Below, piece by piece: positions 32,578-43,237 of a stretch of 64,000 bases of DNA. Numbering within the stretch: the first letter of the stretch is position 1; every line of letters begins with the position of its first letter. The notes under the pieces were generated by a model. It did not search any database and was not told the DNA's origin. It was given only the letters and a program-made list of their open reading frames with translations. Source of the DNA: JANXPZ01 sp033853925 (GTDB taxonomy: Bacteria; Eisenbacteria; RBG-16-71-46). The position numbers and the translations under genes are program-made. The stretch is from the NCBI GenBank assembly GCA_033853925.1, contig JAWOLC010000022.1, forward strand, positions 8,520 to 72,519, written 5' to 3'.

Positions 32578-34058
32578 AGCGCGTCCTCGTGGCCTCGCCT
32601 CGCCGCTCCCTGCCCCCGCGGCGGCCATGCCGGCCCGCGCGGCGTGCGTTCCCGCCGCTGGTCCTCTGGCCGCTGGGAGGGTTGCTCGTGCTCGGCGTGG
32701 CCGCCGCGCTCCTCGCCCTCGCGCCGCGCGCGCGCGCGGGGCCGGCGCTGCCGCCCAAGCCGGCCCTGCCCGCGAGCCCGTTCGCCAAGGCGCGCGGACG
32801 CCTGGACGAGGCGCGCCGGCGAGTGGCGCCCCAGGCGACGCCCCAGCAGGGCCGCGTGCTCGTCATGCGCATCGACGGGCCCATCTCGCCGCTCACCGCC
32901 GAGGCGCTCTCGGGGGCCGTGGACCGCGCCGAGAACGAGGCCTACAAGGCGCTCGTGATCGAGATCGACACGCCGGGCGGCCTCGAGACCAGCATGCGCG
33001 ACATGGTGAAGCGGATGCTGGCCTCGCGCGTGCCCATCCTGACCTACGTCTCGCCGTCGGGCGCGCGCGCGGCCTCGGCCGGGGTCTTCATCGTCATGGC
33101 CGGCGACGTGGCCGCGATGGCGCCCGGCACCAACATCGGCGCGGCCACGCCCGTGAACCTGCAGGGCGGCATGGATTCGACCCTGGCGCGCAAGGCCACG
33201 AACGACGCCGCCGCCTTCGCGCGGACGGTGGCGCAGCAGCGCGGCCGCAACGTGCAGTGGGCCGAGGACGCGGTGCGCAAGGCGGTGGCGGCGAGTGAGA
33301 CCGAGGCCGTGGACCTGGGCGTGGTGGACCTCGTGGCCAACTCCCTCGACGACCTGTTCGAGCAGACGGACGGCATGGTGATCTCGCGCCAGGGGGTGGA
33401 GGCGACGCTCGCGCTCTCCGGCCTGCCGCGCGACACGATCAAGCCCACGCTCAGGCAGAAGCTCCTCGGCGTGCTCGTGGACCCGAACGTGGCCTACATC
33501 CTCATGCTCCTCGGCTTCTACGGCCTGCTCTTCGAGCTGCAGAATCCCGGCGCGATCCTCCCGGGCGTGGTGGGCGGGATCTGCCTGATCCTCGCCTTCC
33601 TGGCGCTCTCGACCCTGCCCGTGAACTACGCGGGCGTGGCCCTCATCCTGCTCGCCATCGCCTTCTTCGTCGCCGAGGTCAAGGTGGCGAGCCACGGCTT
33701 GCTCGCCACCGGGGGCGTTCTCTCCCTCGTCCTGGGCTCGGTGATCCTCTTCCAGGGCCAGGGCGCGCGGCTCTCCTGGTCCATCATCCTGGGCGCCACC
33801 GGGGCCACGACGGTCTTCTTCCTCTTCATCGTGGGCAAGGGTCTCCGGGCGCAGGCTCTCAAGGTGACGACGGGCCGCAAGGGGCTCCTGGGCACCCGGG
33901 CGATCGCGGTCGAGCGCCTCGCGCCGACCGGGCAGGTGCGCATCGGCGGCGAGCTGTGGAACGCGGTGAGCGATTCGGAGGTGGAAGCGGGTTCGGAAGT
34001 GGTCATCACGGGCGTGGCGGGGCTCACCCTCCGCGTGCGCTCCGCCAAGGAGGCCTGA
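32574..34058 (+). CDS. NfeD-family membrane serine protease (NfeD1b)
   Basis: 494 residues. A basic N-terminus and one helix (about 20-50) lead to a ClpP-class serine protease domain (about 90-290) with IEIDTPGGLETSMRDMVK and SGARAASAGVFIVMAG, in which Ser of SAGV is the nucleophile. Four or so membrane helices (about 305-425) and a C-terminal OB-fold NfeD domain follow. The partner slipin gene follows by two bases, a pairing conserved from archaea to bacteria; the archaeal protease cleaves slipin. GTG 32574 overlaps thrC. Confidence 0.9.
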   Translation: MKRVLVASPRRSLPPRRPCRPARRAFPPLVLWPLGGLLVLGVAAALLALAPRARAGPALPPKPALPASPFAKARGRLDEARRRVAPQATPQQGRVLVMRIDGPISPLTAEALSGAVDRAENEAYKALVIEIDTPGGLETSMRDMVKRMLASRVPILTYVSPSGARAASAGVFIVMAGDVAAMAPGTNIGAATPVNLQGGMDSTLARKATNDAAAFARTVAQQRGRNVQWAEDAVRKAVAASETEAVDLGVVDLVANSLDDLFEQTDGMVISRQGVEATLALSGLPRDTIKPTLRQKLLGVLVDPNVAYILMLLGFYGLLFELQNPGAILPGVVGGICLILAFLALSTLPVNYAGVALILLAIAFFVAEVKVASHGLLATGGVLSLVLGSVILFQGQGARLSWSIILGATGATTVFFLFIVGKGLRAQALKVTTGRKGLLGTRAIAVERLAPTGQVRIGGELWNAVSDSEVEAGSEVVITGVAGLTLRVRSAKEA

Positions 34059-34060
34059 TC

Positions 34061-34822
34061 ATGGTTCTCGCGCCCTTCCTGCTGTTCCTCGTGCTGCTGG
34101 CGATCGTCATCCTGGCGAACGCCATCCGCGTCGTCCGTGAGTACGACCGGCTCGTGGTGTTCCGCCTGGGCCGCCTGCTGGGCGAGCGCGGCCCGGGCCT
34201 GGTGCTGCTCATCCCCATCATCGACAAGCCCGTGCGCGTGGGATTGCGCATCGTCACCCTCGACGTGCCGCCGCAGGACGTGATCACGAAGGACAACGTC
34301 ACGGTGAAGGTGAACGCGGTGGTCTACTTCCGCGTGATCAGCGTGCAGGAGGCGGTCGTGCAGGTGGAGAACTACCTCTACGCCACCTCGCAGATCGCCC
34401 AGACCACGCTGCGCTCGATCCTGGGGCAGGCCGAGCTGGACGAGCTGCTCTCGGAGCGCGAGAAGCTGAATCAGGCGCTGCAGCAGGTCATCGACCGCGA
34501 GACCGAGCCGTGGGGCGTCAAGGTCATCAAGGTCGAGGTGAAGAACGTGGACCTGCCGCAGGAGATGCAGCGGGCCATCGCGCGGCAGGCGGAAGCGGAG
34601 CGCGAGCGGCGGGCCAAGGTCATCAACGCCGAGGGCGAGTACCAGGCGGCGGCGAGGCTGGCCGAGGCGGCGGCCGTGATCGCGCGCGAGCCGACCGCGC
34701 TGCAGCTCCGCTACCTGCAGACGCTGGCGGAGATCGCGACCGAGAACAACTCCACCACGATCTTCCCCGTGCCGGTGGACTTCCTCAAGGTCTTCATGGA
34801 CGCGATGGCGAAGAAGTCGTAG
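34061..34822 (+). CDS. Slipin / stomatin-like SPFH protein
   Basis: 253 residues. One N-terminal membrane hairpin (about 3-25), the SPFH domain (about 25-190: VREYDRLVVFRLGRLLGERG, TLDVPPQDVITKDNVTVKV) and a C-terminal helical region (RAIARQAEAERERRAKVI) that drives oligomerisation. Slipins form membrane scaffolds linked to lipid domains and stress. Start ATG 34061 follows AAGGAGG, two bases after the protease stop, so the two are co-translated. A perfect hairpin at 34856 ends the unit. Confidence 0.93.
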   Translation: MVLAPFLLFLVLLAIVILANAIRVVREYDRLVVFRLGRLLGERGPGLVLLIPIIDKPVRVGLRIVTLDVPPQDVITKDNVTVKVNAVVYFRVISVQEAVVQVENYLYATSQIAQTTLRSILGQAELDELLSEREKLNQALQQVIDRETEPWGVKVIKVEVKNVDLPQEMQRAIARQAEAERERRAKVINAEGEYQAAARLAEAAAVIAREPTALQLRYLQTLAEIATENNSTTIFPVPVDFLKVFMDAMAKKS

Positions 34823-34855
34823 CCGGAGTCGAGGCCGCTCGCTGTTGACCTCCTC

Positions 34856-34879
34856 CCGGGGCCGGGTCACCGGCCCCGG
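34856..34879 (+). terminator. Perfect hairpin after the slipin gene
   Basis: CCGGGGCCGG (34856-34865), loop GTCA, CCGGCCCCGG (34870-34879). It also lies 16 bases before the next ATG, so it could affect that gene's translation. Confidence 0.55.
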
Positions 34880-34895
34880 AGTCGTGCCTGGCCCC

Positions 34896-35799
34896 ATGCG
34901 CATTCTCGTCACCGGCCCGCGCGGCCTGATCGGCTCGGCGCTGCTGCCCGCCCTGCGGGCGCGCGGGCACACGGTGCTGGGCCTCAGCCGGCGCGCCGCG
35001 GGGGCCGAGGAGATCGGCTGGGACCCGGGGCGCGGGGTGCTGGAGGCGCGGGCGCTCGAGGGCTTCGCCGCGGTCGTGCACCTGGCGGGGGAGCCGCTCG
35101 GCGTGCGCTGGACGCCGCTGACCAAGGCGCAGATCCGCGCCAGCCGCGTCGAAGGGACCCGGTTGCTGGCGGAGCGCCTGGCGTCCCGCACGAGCCGGCC
35201 GGGCGTGCTCGTCTCGGTCTCGGCCATCGGCTGGTACGGCGATCGCCGCGACGAGAGGCTGGACGAGCGGAGCCGGCCGGGCACCGGGTTCCTCGCCGAG
35301 CTTTGCCGCGCCTGGGAGGAAGCCGCGGCGCCCGCCGGCTCCGCGGGCATCCGTGTCGTCCACCCGCGGCTGGGGCTGGTGCTCTCGCCCGGCGGCGGCT
35401 CGCTCGCGCGCTTGCTGCCGATCTTCCGCCTCGGGCTGGGCGGCCCCCTGGGGAACGGGTGGGCCTGGTGGAGCTGGGTGGCGATCGACGACGTGATCGC
35501 GGCGCTCGAGCGTCTGCTCGCGGACGAGAGCCTGGCGGGCCCGGTGAACGTCACCGCGCCGGGGGCGGTGCGGAATCGGGTCTTCGCGCGCGCGCTCGGC
35601 CGCGCCCTGGACCGTCCGGCCTGGCTCCCGGCGCCGGCCTTCGCCCTGCGGGCGCTGTTCGGCGAGATGGCCGACGGCGCGCTGCTCGCCAGCCTGCGGG
35701 TGGAGCCCGCGCGCCTGCTGGCGGCCGGCCACTCCTTCCGCTTCCCCGAACTCGAGTCCGCCCTGCGGCACCTGCTCGGCGCCTCCGCGGTGGGGCTCC

Positions 35800-35810
<11 letters not shown>
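34896..35810 (+). CDS. TIGR01777-family NAD-dependent epimerase (DUF1731)
   Basis: 304 residues. Extended SDR with MRILVTGPRGLIGSALLPALR, AVVHLAGEPLGVRWT, SAIGWYGDRRDERLDE and the C-terminal DUF1731 region ending in LAAGHSFRFPELESALRHLL. The family (YfcH-like) has no established substrate. The catalytic Tyr lies in the GWYG motif. ATG 34896 immediately precedes the nucleotide-binding strand; the frame opens 51 bases earlier over the hairpin. Its 3' end overlaps the ABC ATPase by 11 bases. Confidence 0.85.
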
Positions 35811-36506
<696 letters not shown>

Positions 36507-36510
<4 letters not shown>

Positions 36511-39173
36511 GCTTCCTCCTGCGCTGGGTGAGCCTGCGCCACCTGCTGCGGGAGTGGCCGCGCGCCCTGCTCACGATCGGCGGCGTGACCCTGGGCGTGG
36601 CGGTGTTCGTGAGCGTCCGCCTCGCCAACCACTCCGCCCTGGCTTCGTTCTCCCAGACCGTGGACGCGGTGACCGGGAAGGCCAACCTGGAGATCAGCGG
36701 CGACGCCGCGGGCTTCGACGAGCGCCTCTTCCTGGTGGCCCGCGCCACGCCGGGCGTGCGCGCGGCGGCCCCGCTCGTCGAGGTCTACGCCCTCGCCAAG
36801 GCCGGTCCGCCGGCCGACCGCGCCGTCTTCGCCGGCGCCCTGGGGACGCGCGCCCGCGGTCCCTACCGCGAGACGGTCCTGGTGCTGGGCATCGACGTCT
36901 TCTCCGAGGGCCCCTTCGCGCTCTATCCCGCCGAAGGGGCGTCGGCCGCGGGGCCCGGCGGGTCGGCGGGCCACGCGGCCCGAGCCCGCGAGGGCGCGCT
37001 CGCCCTGCTGGAGCGTCCCTTCGGGGCCGCGGTCACCGCCTCGTTCGCGCGCGGCCACGGGCTACGGCTCGGGGACAGCCTGACGGTTCTGGCCTCCGGC
37101 CGGCCCGTGTCGCTCACGGTCCGCTGGAGCATCGCCTCGCCCGAGCTGGAGCAGGCCTTCGCCGGCAACGTGGTCCTCGTGGACATCGCCACCGCCCAGG
37201 ACGTGTTCGGGCGCGAAGGGCAGCTGGATCGCGTGGACCTCATCGTGGACCCCGCGCGACGCGAGGAGGTGGTCGCCGCGCTGACGCGCCGCCTGCCCCC
37301 GGGCCTCGAGGTCGGGCCCACCGCCACGCGCACGGCGCAGGTCGAGTCCATGGTCAGGGCCTTCGCCCTGAACCTCACCGCGCTCTCCTTCATCGCCCTC
37401 TTCGTCGCCAGCTTCCTCATCTTCAACGCCGTCTCGATGGCCGTCCTGCGGCGGCGCGGCGAGATCGGGCTGCTGCGCGCCCTGGGGGTGACGCGCGCGC
37501 AGGCCGGCGGGCTGCTGCTGGGCGAGGGGCTGATCTACGGGCTCGCGGGCGGCCTCCTCGGGCTCGCGGCCGGGGCGGCGCTCGCCCGTCTCGCGCTGGG
37601 CGCGGTGGCCCGGACGCTGACGGACCTCTACCTCGTGCACGCCGCCACCCGCCTGCACCCGGATCCGACCGGCGCCCTGGCCGGCGTCGGGCTGGCGCTG
37701 GTGACGGCCGCGCTCTCGGCCCTGGCCCCGGCGCTCGAGGCCGCGCGCACTCCGCCCGCTCTCACGCTGCGCCAGGGATCGCTCGTGGAGGCCCAGCATC
37801 CGCCGCGGGCGGGACTCGCCCTCGGCGGACTGGGCGCGCTCGTCCTGGCGGCCGTGGCCGCGCTCTGGACGGTGCGGGCGCGCCACCCGGAGGGCGGCTT
37901 CGCCAGCGCCGCTCTGCTCCTCCTCGCCTTCTCGCTCGCGGCTCCGGCCGTGGTCGTGGCCGTCGGGCGTTCCGCCGATCCGCTGCTCCGGCGTCTGGGA
38001 GGCGTCGCGGCGTCGCTCGGCGCCCGCGATCTGCGCGAGGCGGCGGCCCGCACCGGCGCGATCGTCTCGGCGCTGATGGTGGCGGTGGGCATGATGGTGG
38101 CGCTCTCCATCATGGTCGGGAGCTTCCGCCGCACGGTGGAGGTGTGGGTGCGGCAGACGCTCCGCGGCGACCTCTACGTGGACCCGGTGGGGCACCGCAT
38201 GGCCGCAGCCGCGACGGCCCTGCCGGCGAGCTTCGTCGCGGCGGTCCGCGCCCTGCCCGGGGTCGAGGCCGTGGACGGCTTTCGCGGCACGCGCGTGACG
38301 CTGGCGCGCCCCGGCGCGCCGGCCGGCGTGGTCTTCGTGGGCGGGGTGGACCTGGGCGTGGAGGCCAGGTACGGGCACCTGCAATTCCTGCGCGGCTCCT
38401 CGGCGCGCATCCTCGAGCGGGCGCGGGCCGCGGGGGCCGTGCTCGTGACCGAGAGCTTCGCGCACCACCAGCGCGTCTCCGTGGGCGACACGATCCGGCT
38501 GGCCACGCCGGCGGGGGAGGCGCGGCTGGCGATCGCCGGGGTCTTCTACGACTACACCACGGACGCCGGGGCGATCCTCATGGACGAGAGCCTCTACGCA
38601 CGCCTCTGGCGCGAGCGGCGCACCGAGAGCCTGGCCCTCTACCTGCGACCCGGAGCGAACGTGGACTCCGTGCGGGCGCGCGTCCTCGAGGCGGCGGGCG
38701 GCCACCTGGTCCTGAGCGTGATGCCCAACCGTCTGCTGCGCCAGCGGGTGCTCACCGTCTTCGATCAGACCTTCCAGATCACCTGGGCGCTGCAGGCGAT
38801 CGCCGTGCTCGTGGCGGTGCTCGGGGTGGTGGGCGCGCTCACCGCCCTGATCGTGCAACGCGGCCGCGACATCGGCATCCTGCGGGCCGCGGGCGCCCTG
38901 CGCAGCCAGGTGCGGAGCATGGTGCTCGTGGAGAGCGGGCTGCTGGGGTTGTGTGGGGCGCTCCTCGGCAGCGTGGCCGGGCTCGCGCTCGCGCTCGTCC
39001 TCGTGTTCGTGATCAACAAGGAGTTCTTCGGCTGGACGATCCGCCTCGCGGTGGATCCCTGGATCTTCGCCCGCGCCCTGGCCCTGATCCTGGCTGCCTC
39101 CCTGCTGGGCGCCCTGGGCCCGGCGCAGTTCGCGGCCACGCGCGTGGCGAGCGAAGCCATGAGGACGGAGTGA
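36507..39173 (+). CDS. FtsX-like ABC permease, duplicated (MacB-core type)
   Basis: 888 residues. Two FtsX units: N-terminal helix near 20-40, a large periplasmic domain (about 45-290), three helices around 300-430, then a second set with a helix near 515-545, periplasmic domain (about 555-750) and three terminal helices (about 755-885). Motifs such as MVRAFALNLTALSFIALFV and RRRGEIGLLRALGVTRAQ, and later QRGRDIGILRAAGALRSQVR, are typical coupling segments. It pairs with the ATPase upstream and the AttH-like protein downstream. ATG 36507 overlaps the ATPase stop. Confidence 0.88.
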
Positions 39174-40297
39174 GCCCGGGCCGCCGGCTGGCGCTCGCGC
39201 TCCTCGGGGCCGCGATCCTGGCGCCGCCGCAGGCGGCGTCCCGCTCGGCGCCGCCGCCCTGGCGCGAAGGCTACCGCCTGGCCGTGGCCCCCTACCGCTT
39301 CCGCTTCCCGCGAGATCACGCGTCCCATCCGGCGTACCGGGTCGAATGGTGGTACAGCACGGGACGCGTCGCGGCGGGCGAGCGGCGCTTCGGCTACGAG
39401 CTGACTTTCTTCCGCGTCGGCATGGCCGCGGCGTGGCGCGCGAGCCGCTCGGCCTGGGCGCCGCGCGACGTCCTGCTCGCCCACCTTGCGATCACGGACG
39501 AGTCGCGCGGGCGCTTCCGCTGGACGGAGCTGGCCCAGCGCCCCGCGCTGGGGCTGGCGGGAGCGGACAGCACGCGCTATCACGTCTGGGTGGACGGGTG
39601 GTCGGCGCGGCTGGACGCCGACGGCCGCACGCAGCGGCTGGTGGCGCGGGCGCGCGGCCTCGCTCTCGACTTGGCGCTCGTGCCGCTGCGGCCGCCGGTC
39701 GTGCACGGCGTGGGCGGGATCAGCGTGAAGGGTCCGGGGGAGGGGCACGCCTCGCACTACTATTCCTTCACCCGCCTCGCCACGCAGGGCACGCTCACCC
39801 TGGATGGCCGCTCCTTCCCGGTGTCGGGGGTGTCGTGGATGGACCACGAGTTCGGCACGAGCCAGCTCGCGCCGGGGCAGGCCGGATGGGACTGGTTCGG
39901 CCTCAGGCTGGGAGACGGCCGGGATCTCATGCTCTATCGCCTGCGGCTGCGCGGCGGCGGCATCGAGCCGGCTTCGAGCGGGACGCTGGTCGAGCCGGAT
40001 GGCCAGGTGCGGCACCTGGCGCTCGCCGACTGGTCCCTCGAGGAGACGGCGCGCTGGCGGAGCCCGGCGAGCGGCGGGGTCTATCCCGCGGGCTGGCGGT
40101 TGCGGATTCCCGGCGCGGGGCTCGACCTGACGGTGCGTCCGACCGTCCCCGATCAGGAGCTGGTCACCGGGGGCAGCACGGGCGTCACCTACTGGGAGGG
40201 CAGCGTGCTGGTGCAAGGCATCTCGCGCGGGCGCGCCGTCGCGGGAGACGGCTACGTGGAGCTGACGGGCTACGCGGGAAGGCCGCCCGGGTTCTGA
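39170..40297 (+). CDS. AttH/CrtC-like secreted lipocalin-fold protein
   Basis: 375 residues. Signal peptide (about 5-24), then a two-barrel lipocalin-like protein with YRVEWWYSTGRV, HASHYYSFTRL, GVSWMDHEFGTSQL, WDWFGLRLGDGRDLMLYRL and TYWEGSV, the ladder of motifs that identifies the AttH/carotenoid 1,2-hydratase (CrtC)-like family. In several bacteria an ABC ATPase, FtsX permease(s) and an AttH-like protein form one operon, as here (GTG 39170 overlaps the permease stop). It probably binds or modifies a lipid on the outer side of the membrane; substrate unknown. Confidence 0.82.
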   Translation: MSPGRRLALALLGAAILAPPQAASRSAPPPWREGYRLAVAPYRFRFPRDHASHPAYRVEWWYSTGRVAAGERRFGYELTFFRVGMAAAWRASRSAWAPRDVLLAHLAITDESRGRFRWTELAQRPALGLAGADSTRYHVWVDGWSARLDADGRTQRLVARARGLALDLALVPLRPPVVHGVGGISVKGPGEGHASHYYSFTRLATQGTLTLDGRSFPVSGVSWMDHEFGTSQLAPGQAGWDWFGLRLGDGRDLMLYRLRLRGGGIEPASSGTLVEPDGQVRHLALADWSLEETARWRSPASGGVYPAGWRLRIPGAGLDLTVRPTVPDQELVTGGSTGVTYWEGSVLVQGISRGRAVAGDGYVELTGYAGRPPGF

Positions 40298-40431
40298 TTG
40301 ACTTGTCACCCCGGGCGCGCCAGGTTCATCAGCAGGCGGAGCGGATCGGCCGGCGCGCGTCGGCTCCCCCGCGACCATGCCCGGCCGGGACACGGCGCGG
40401 GGCGTTCCTTGGTGGAGGACAGGAGGCGCGT

Positions 40432-40791
40432 ATGCGGAGAGCGAGAGTCACGGTCGGTCTCGTGGTCCTGGCGCTGGCGGCGATCGGGCTCGCGGCCAGC
40501 CTCGGCTGCCAGGGCGGGACGATCCAGATCAAGACGCTGCTGGACGATCCCGCTCGTTTCGACGGCAAGGTCGTGCACATCTCGGGCCACGTCGGCGAGT
40601 CGGCGGGGCTCCTGGGTTACGGCGCGTACCAGGTGGACGACGGCACGGGCACCCTCAACGTCGTGAGCCAGGGGGGCGGCGCCCCCCGCACTGGAGCGAC
40701 GGTCGGCGTCGAGGGCACCTTCAAGTCCGTCTACACGCTGGGAAGCCAGAGCATGGCCGTCCTCCTCGAGACCCGCCGCACGACGAGGTAG
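40432..40791 (+). CDS. Small OB-fold lipoprotein
   Basis: 119 residues. A signal peptide ends ASLGCQ, a plausible lipobox (Cys24). The rest fits a single OB fold: TLLDDPARFDGKVVHISGHV, YGAYQVDDGTGTLNVVSQG and ATVGVEGTFKSVYTLGS, the pattern of the bacterial OB-fold/tOB nucleic-acid-binding-like superfamily, though lipidated versions act in the envelope. ATG 40432 has GGAGGACAGGAGG upstream. Monocistronic. Function unknown. Confidence 0.75.
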   Translation: MRRARVTVGLVVLALAAIGLAASLGCQGGTIQIKTLLDDPARFDGKVVHISGHVGESAGLLGYGAYQVDDGTGTLNVVSQGGGAPRTGATVGVEGTFKSVYTLGSQSMAVLLETRRTTR

Positions 40792-40868
40792 CGGCGGCGG
40801 GCCGCGCTGTCCTCGGTGGCGCAGGAACAATGGGGGCGCCGGACGCCTTCCCGGGCGACGGCGCCTCC

Positions 40869-40898
40869 TTGACGACTCCTGATCGAGGCGGCTAGTCT
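40869..40898 (+). promoter_or_regulatory. Predicted leaderless promoter
   Basis: TTGACG (40869-40874), 18-base spacer, TAGTCT (40893-40898). The GTG start of the next gene is six bases after the -10 box, at the expected transcription start. Confidence 0.6.
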
Positions 40899-40904
40899 CG
40901 GGAC

Positions 40905-41582
40905 GTGGTTCCCAGGACTGGCCTGCATGTCTTGGCCGCGTTGCTCGCGGCCACCGTCCTAGCTGGTTGCGCCTCGACCCCGCCGGCCGGAGCGCCGCCT
41001 GCTGTCGCCCCAGGCACGGCGCCTCCTTCGACCGTGGGCGAGGACGGCCTGCAGAGCCTCGTGAGCGGGGCCGCGGACTCCGCCTCCGCCGCGCCCGGCT
41101 CGGCCACCGCTCTCTATCGCTACCGCTTCGAGCAGACCGTGCCGGGCAGCGAGCGCTTCACCTTCCAGGATCGGGACCTCTCCTTCTACTTCAAGCCCGC
41201 GCCGGACGCGCTCTACATCCAGATCGAGAACCGCAAGGACCAGCCGGTATGGATCGATTGGGACCGCTGCACCTTCTTCGATCCCCTGGGTGGAAACGGC
41301 GAGGTGGCCCATGCCACGACGGCCTGGAAGGATCGCTTCAGCACCCAGGCGCCCACGCAGATCCCCGGACTCCAGCGCTACAGCGACTACCTGCTGCCGC
41401 TGGACTATCTGGTGGACCCGGCGGGAAGCGACCAGCAGCTCCACCGGCCGCTCCTGCCGGAGGACGCCACGGCCCCGCAGTTCGCGGACAAGACGTTCGG
41501 CGTGGATCTGGTCTTCCGCATCGAGAACCAGCCGCGCACCTACTCGTTTCGCTTCCGCGTCGCCAGCGTCATCCCCAAGTAG
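40905..41582 (+). CDS. Predicted lipoprotein of unknown function
   Basis: 225 residues. Signal peptide with lipobox TVLAGC (Cys22), a Pro/Ala/Gly-rich tether (about 24-60) and a soluble domain (about 65-225) with predicted beta strands: LYIQIENRKDQPVWIDWDRC and FGVDLVFRIENQPRTYSFRF suggest an immunoglobulin-like sandwich. I do not recognise a named family. Start GTG 40905 coincides with the expected transcription start of the promoter just upstream. Followed by a convergent gene with a terminator hairpin between them. Confidence 0.75.
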   Translation: MVPRTGLHVLAALLAATVLAGCASTPPAGAPPAVAPGTAPPSTVGEDGLQSLVSGAADSASAAPGSATALYRYRFEQTVPGSERFTFQDRDLSFYFKPAPDALYIQIENRKDQPVWIDWDRCTFFDPLGGNGEVAHATTAWKDRFSTQAPTQIPGLQRYSDYLLPLDYLVDPAGSDQQLHRPLLPEDATAPQFADKTFGVDLVFRIENQPRTYSFRFRVASVIPK

Positions 41583-41590
41583 CGCGTTCC

Positions 41591-41611
41591 GCGGCGGACC
41601 CGCTCCGCCGC
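41591..41611. terminator. Bidirectional hairpin between convergent genes
   Basis: GCGGCGGA (41591-41598), loop CCCGC, TCCGCCGC (41604-41611). Perfect 8-bp stem. Confidence 0.5.
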
Positions 41612-41614
41612 CCT

Positions 41615-42937
41615 TCACCCCGCCCCACGCCATTTCCCCGCCACCAGCTTGATGCCGCGTGCCCGCGCGCGCAGGCGGTGCCGTAGATCCTCGAGGCCCA
41701 CGGCCGCGTACAGGGCCAGGGCCGGCTCGATGGGCGCGCGGGAGCGCGGCAGCCCGGGGATGAGCACGACCAGGGCGACGAGGTAGAGGATCGCCAGCAG
41801 CGGGAGCGACTGGAACCAGCGCCGGGCACCGCGCATCGTGCGGGCGAGTCCCCAGAGCGAGCCGAGGTAGAGGAGCGCGAACCAGAGGGCGATCCCGCTG
41901 GGCAGGCCCCGCGCCAATCCTCCGCGGGATCCGCCCGGTCCGCCCCCGTCCTCGATGCCGAGCCTCCAGAAGCCCGCGAGTCCCCGGGTCGCCTGCGCGG
42001 GCCACTCGTCCAGGCGCCCGCCCACGAAGGCCAGCGCTCCCGCGGCCGCGCCCGTCGGGGACTGCGCGCCCGGAGGAGGACGCGCCCCCGTGGGCTCCGG
42101 CGGTGCCGCGCGGAGGCCGGTGGCGGCCTGCTTCGCGCCCGGAGGGCGGCCGGCGACCGGGCGCCGCGCCTCGCTCGTGATGGGCACGAACGTCCGGAGC
42201 ACGACGGCGTTGCGCAGGGTCCAGGGGCCGATGGCCAGCACGACTCCCAGGATCAGGAAGAGCACCTGGCGCACCCTCTCGCGCGGCGCCAGGGTGAGAC
42301 CGAGCGGCGTCCAGGCCCACCCCGTGACCAGGATCGGCAGGGCGATCGCCGCGGGCTGTGCGAGCGCGCCGAGCCCCCAGAGCAGTCCGGTCCCCAGGGC
42401 GCGCCCGCGGCGCGGCGTCTTCACCCACTCGGCCGTGGCGAGGAGACCGACGAGCAGGAGGGTCGAGAAGAGCGCTTCTTCGCCGAGGGAGGCCGACGAG
42501 CGCGCCAGCAGTGGATCGAAGATGGCGATCCAGGCTGCCAGCCGCCCGGTCGTGAGGCCGAAGGTCACGCCCGCGAGCGCCACGAGGAGGAGGGGGACGA
42601 GCGAGCCGAGCGCGCATTGCAGGAGGAGCGCCGCGAGCTGCCGATGTCCCGCGGCGCGATAGACGAGGCTCACGAGCCAGGGGAGCAAGGGAGGAAGGTG
42701 CGCCGTGGGCACGGGCCCGGCTGGGCCGTCGAGAGCGAAGCCGGCGCCGCTCGCCAGGTTCCAGGCGACGGAGTCGATGTCGGCGGCGCCCGCGGGCAGC
42801 GGCCGGGCCCCGCCGACGAGCCAGAGGGCGAGGGCGCGAACGGCGAACCCGGCGGCGAAGAGGAGCAGCCAGGGACCCGGATGCGGCCACTCGCGCCGGT
42901 GGGGAAGGCGCTCTCGCGGAGGGGCCAGGGCGTTCAT
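41615..42937 (-). CDS. Glycosyltransferase family 39-like membrane protein
   Basis: 440 residues, about ten membrane helices. First periplasmic loop contains ADIDSVAWNLASGAGF, reminiscent of the acidic motif and A-x-x-L-x-x-G of GT39/ArnT/PMT-type enzymes that use polyprenyl-phosphate sugars; PWTLRNAVVLRTFVPI is another segment common in these proteins. A Pro/Ala/Gly-rich insert (about 260-310) has no counterpart that I know. Likely glycosylates a lipid or protein in the periplasm. ATG 42937 is preceded on its strand by TTTGCTACCCT ending six bases upstream, so a leaderless start is likely. Confidence 0.7.
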   Translation of the reverse strand: MNALAPPRERLPHRREWPHPGPWLLLFAAGFAVRALALWLVGGARPLPAGAADIDSVAWNLASGAGFALDGPAGPVPTAHLPPLLPWLVSLVYRAAGHRQLAALLLQCALGSLVPLLLVALAGVTFGLTTGRLAAWIAIFDPLLARSSASLGEEALFSTLLLVGLLATAEWVKTPRRGRALGTGLLWGLGALAQPAAIALPILVTGWAWTPLGLTLAPRERVRQVLFLILGVVLAIGPWTLRNAVVLRTFVPITSEARRPVAGRPPGAKQAATGLRAAPPEPTGARPPPGAQSPTGAAAGALAFVGGRLDEWPAQATRGLAGFWRLGIEDGGGPGGSRGGLARGLPSGIALWFALLYLGSLWGLARTMRGARRWFQSLPLLAILYLVALVVLIPGLPRSRAPIEPALALYAAVGLEDLRHRLRARARGIKLVAGKWRGAG

Positions 42938-43237
42938 GGGGCCAGGGTAGCAAAGAGAGGCCGCCGCGCGCCCTGCGCCGAGCCCGGGGCTCGCCCCCGG
43001 GGGCGGGGCGCCCGCGTGCAGGAGCACGCCGCCGCCCGCGAAAGCATTGCGGAGTGCAATGGCTCGTGGCCCGCGGGGAGCGCGGCGAGCGCACGCCCCG
43101 CCGCCCACGGCGTGGCCGGCCGCGAGATTGAGCCCCCGCCCCCGGCCATCCGCCGCGGCGGCAGAAGTGTTGCTATGGCGCGCCCGGCCCCACGCCGAGG
43201 TTGCTCCTCACGATTGTCGAGCCTGCCGAGGTCCACG

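Noticed and set aside
36907..36990. Ala/Gly/Pro-rich stretch in the FtsX-like permease that looked like a frameshift
   Set aside because: The frame is continuous on both sides with family motifs; the stretch is a low-complexity periplasmic loop.
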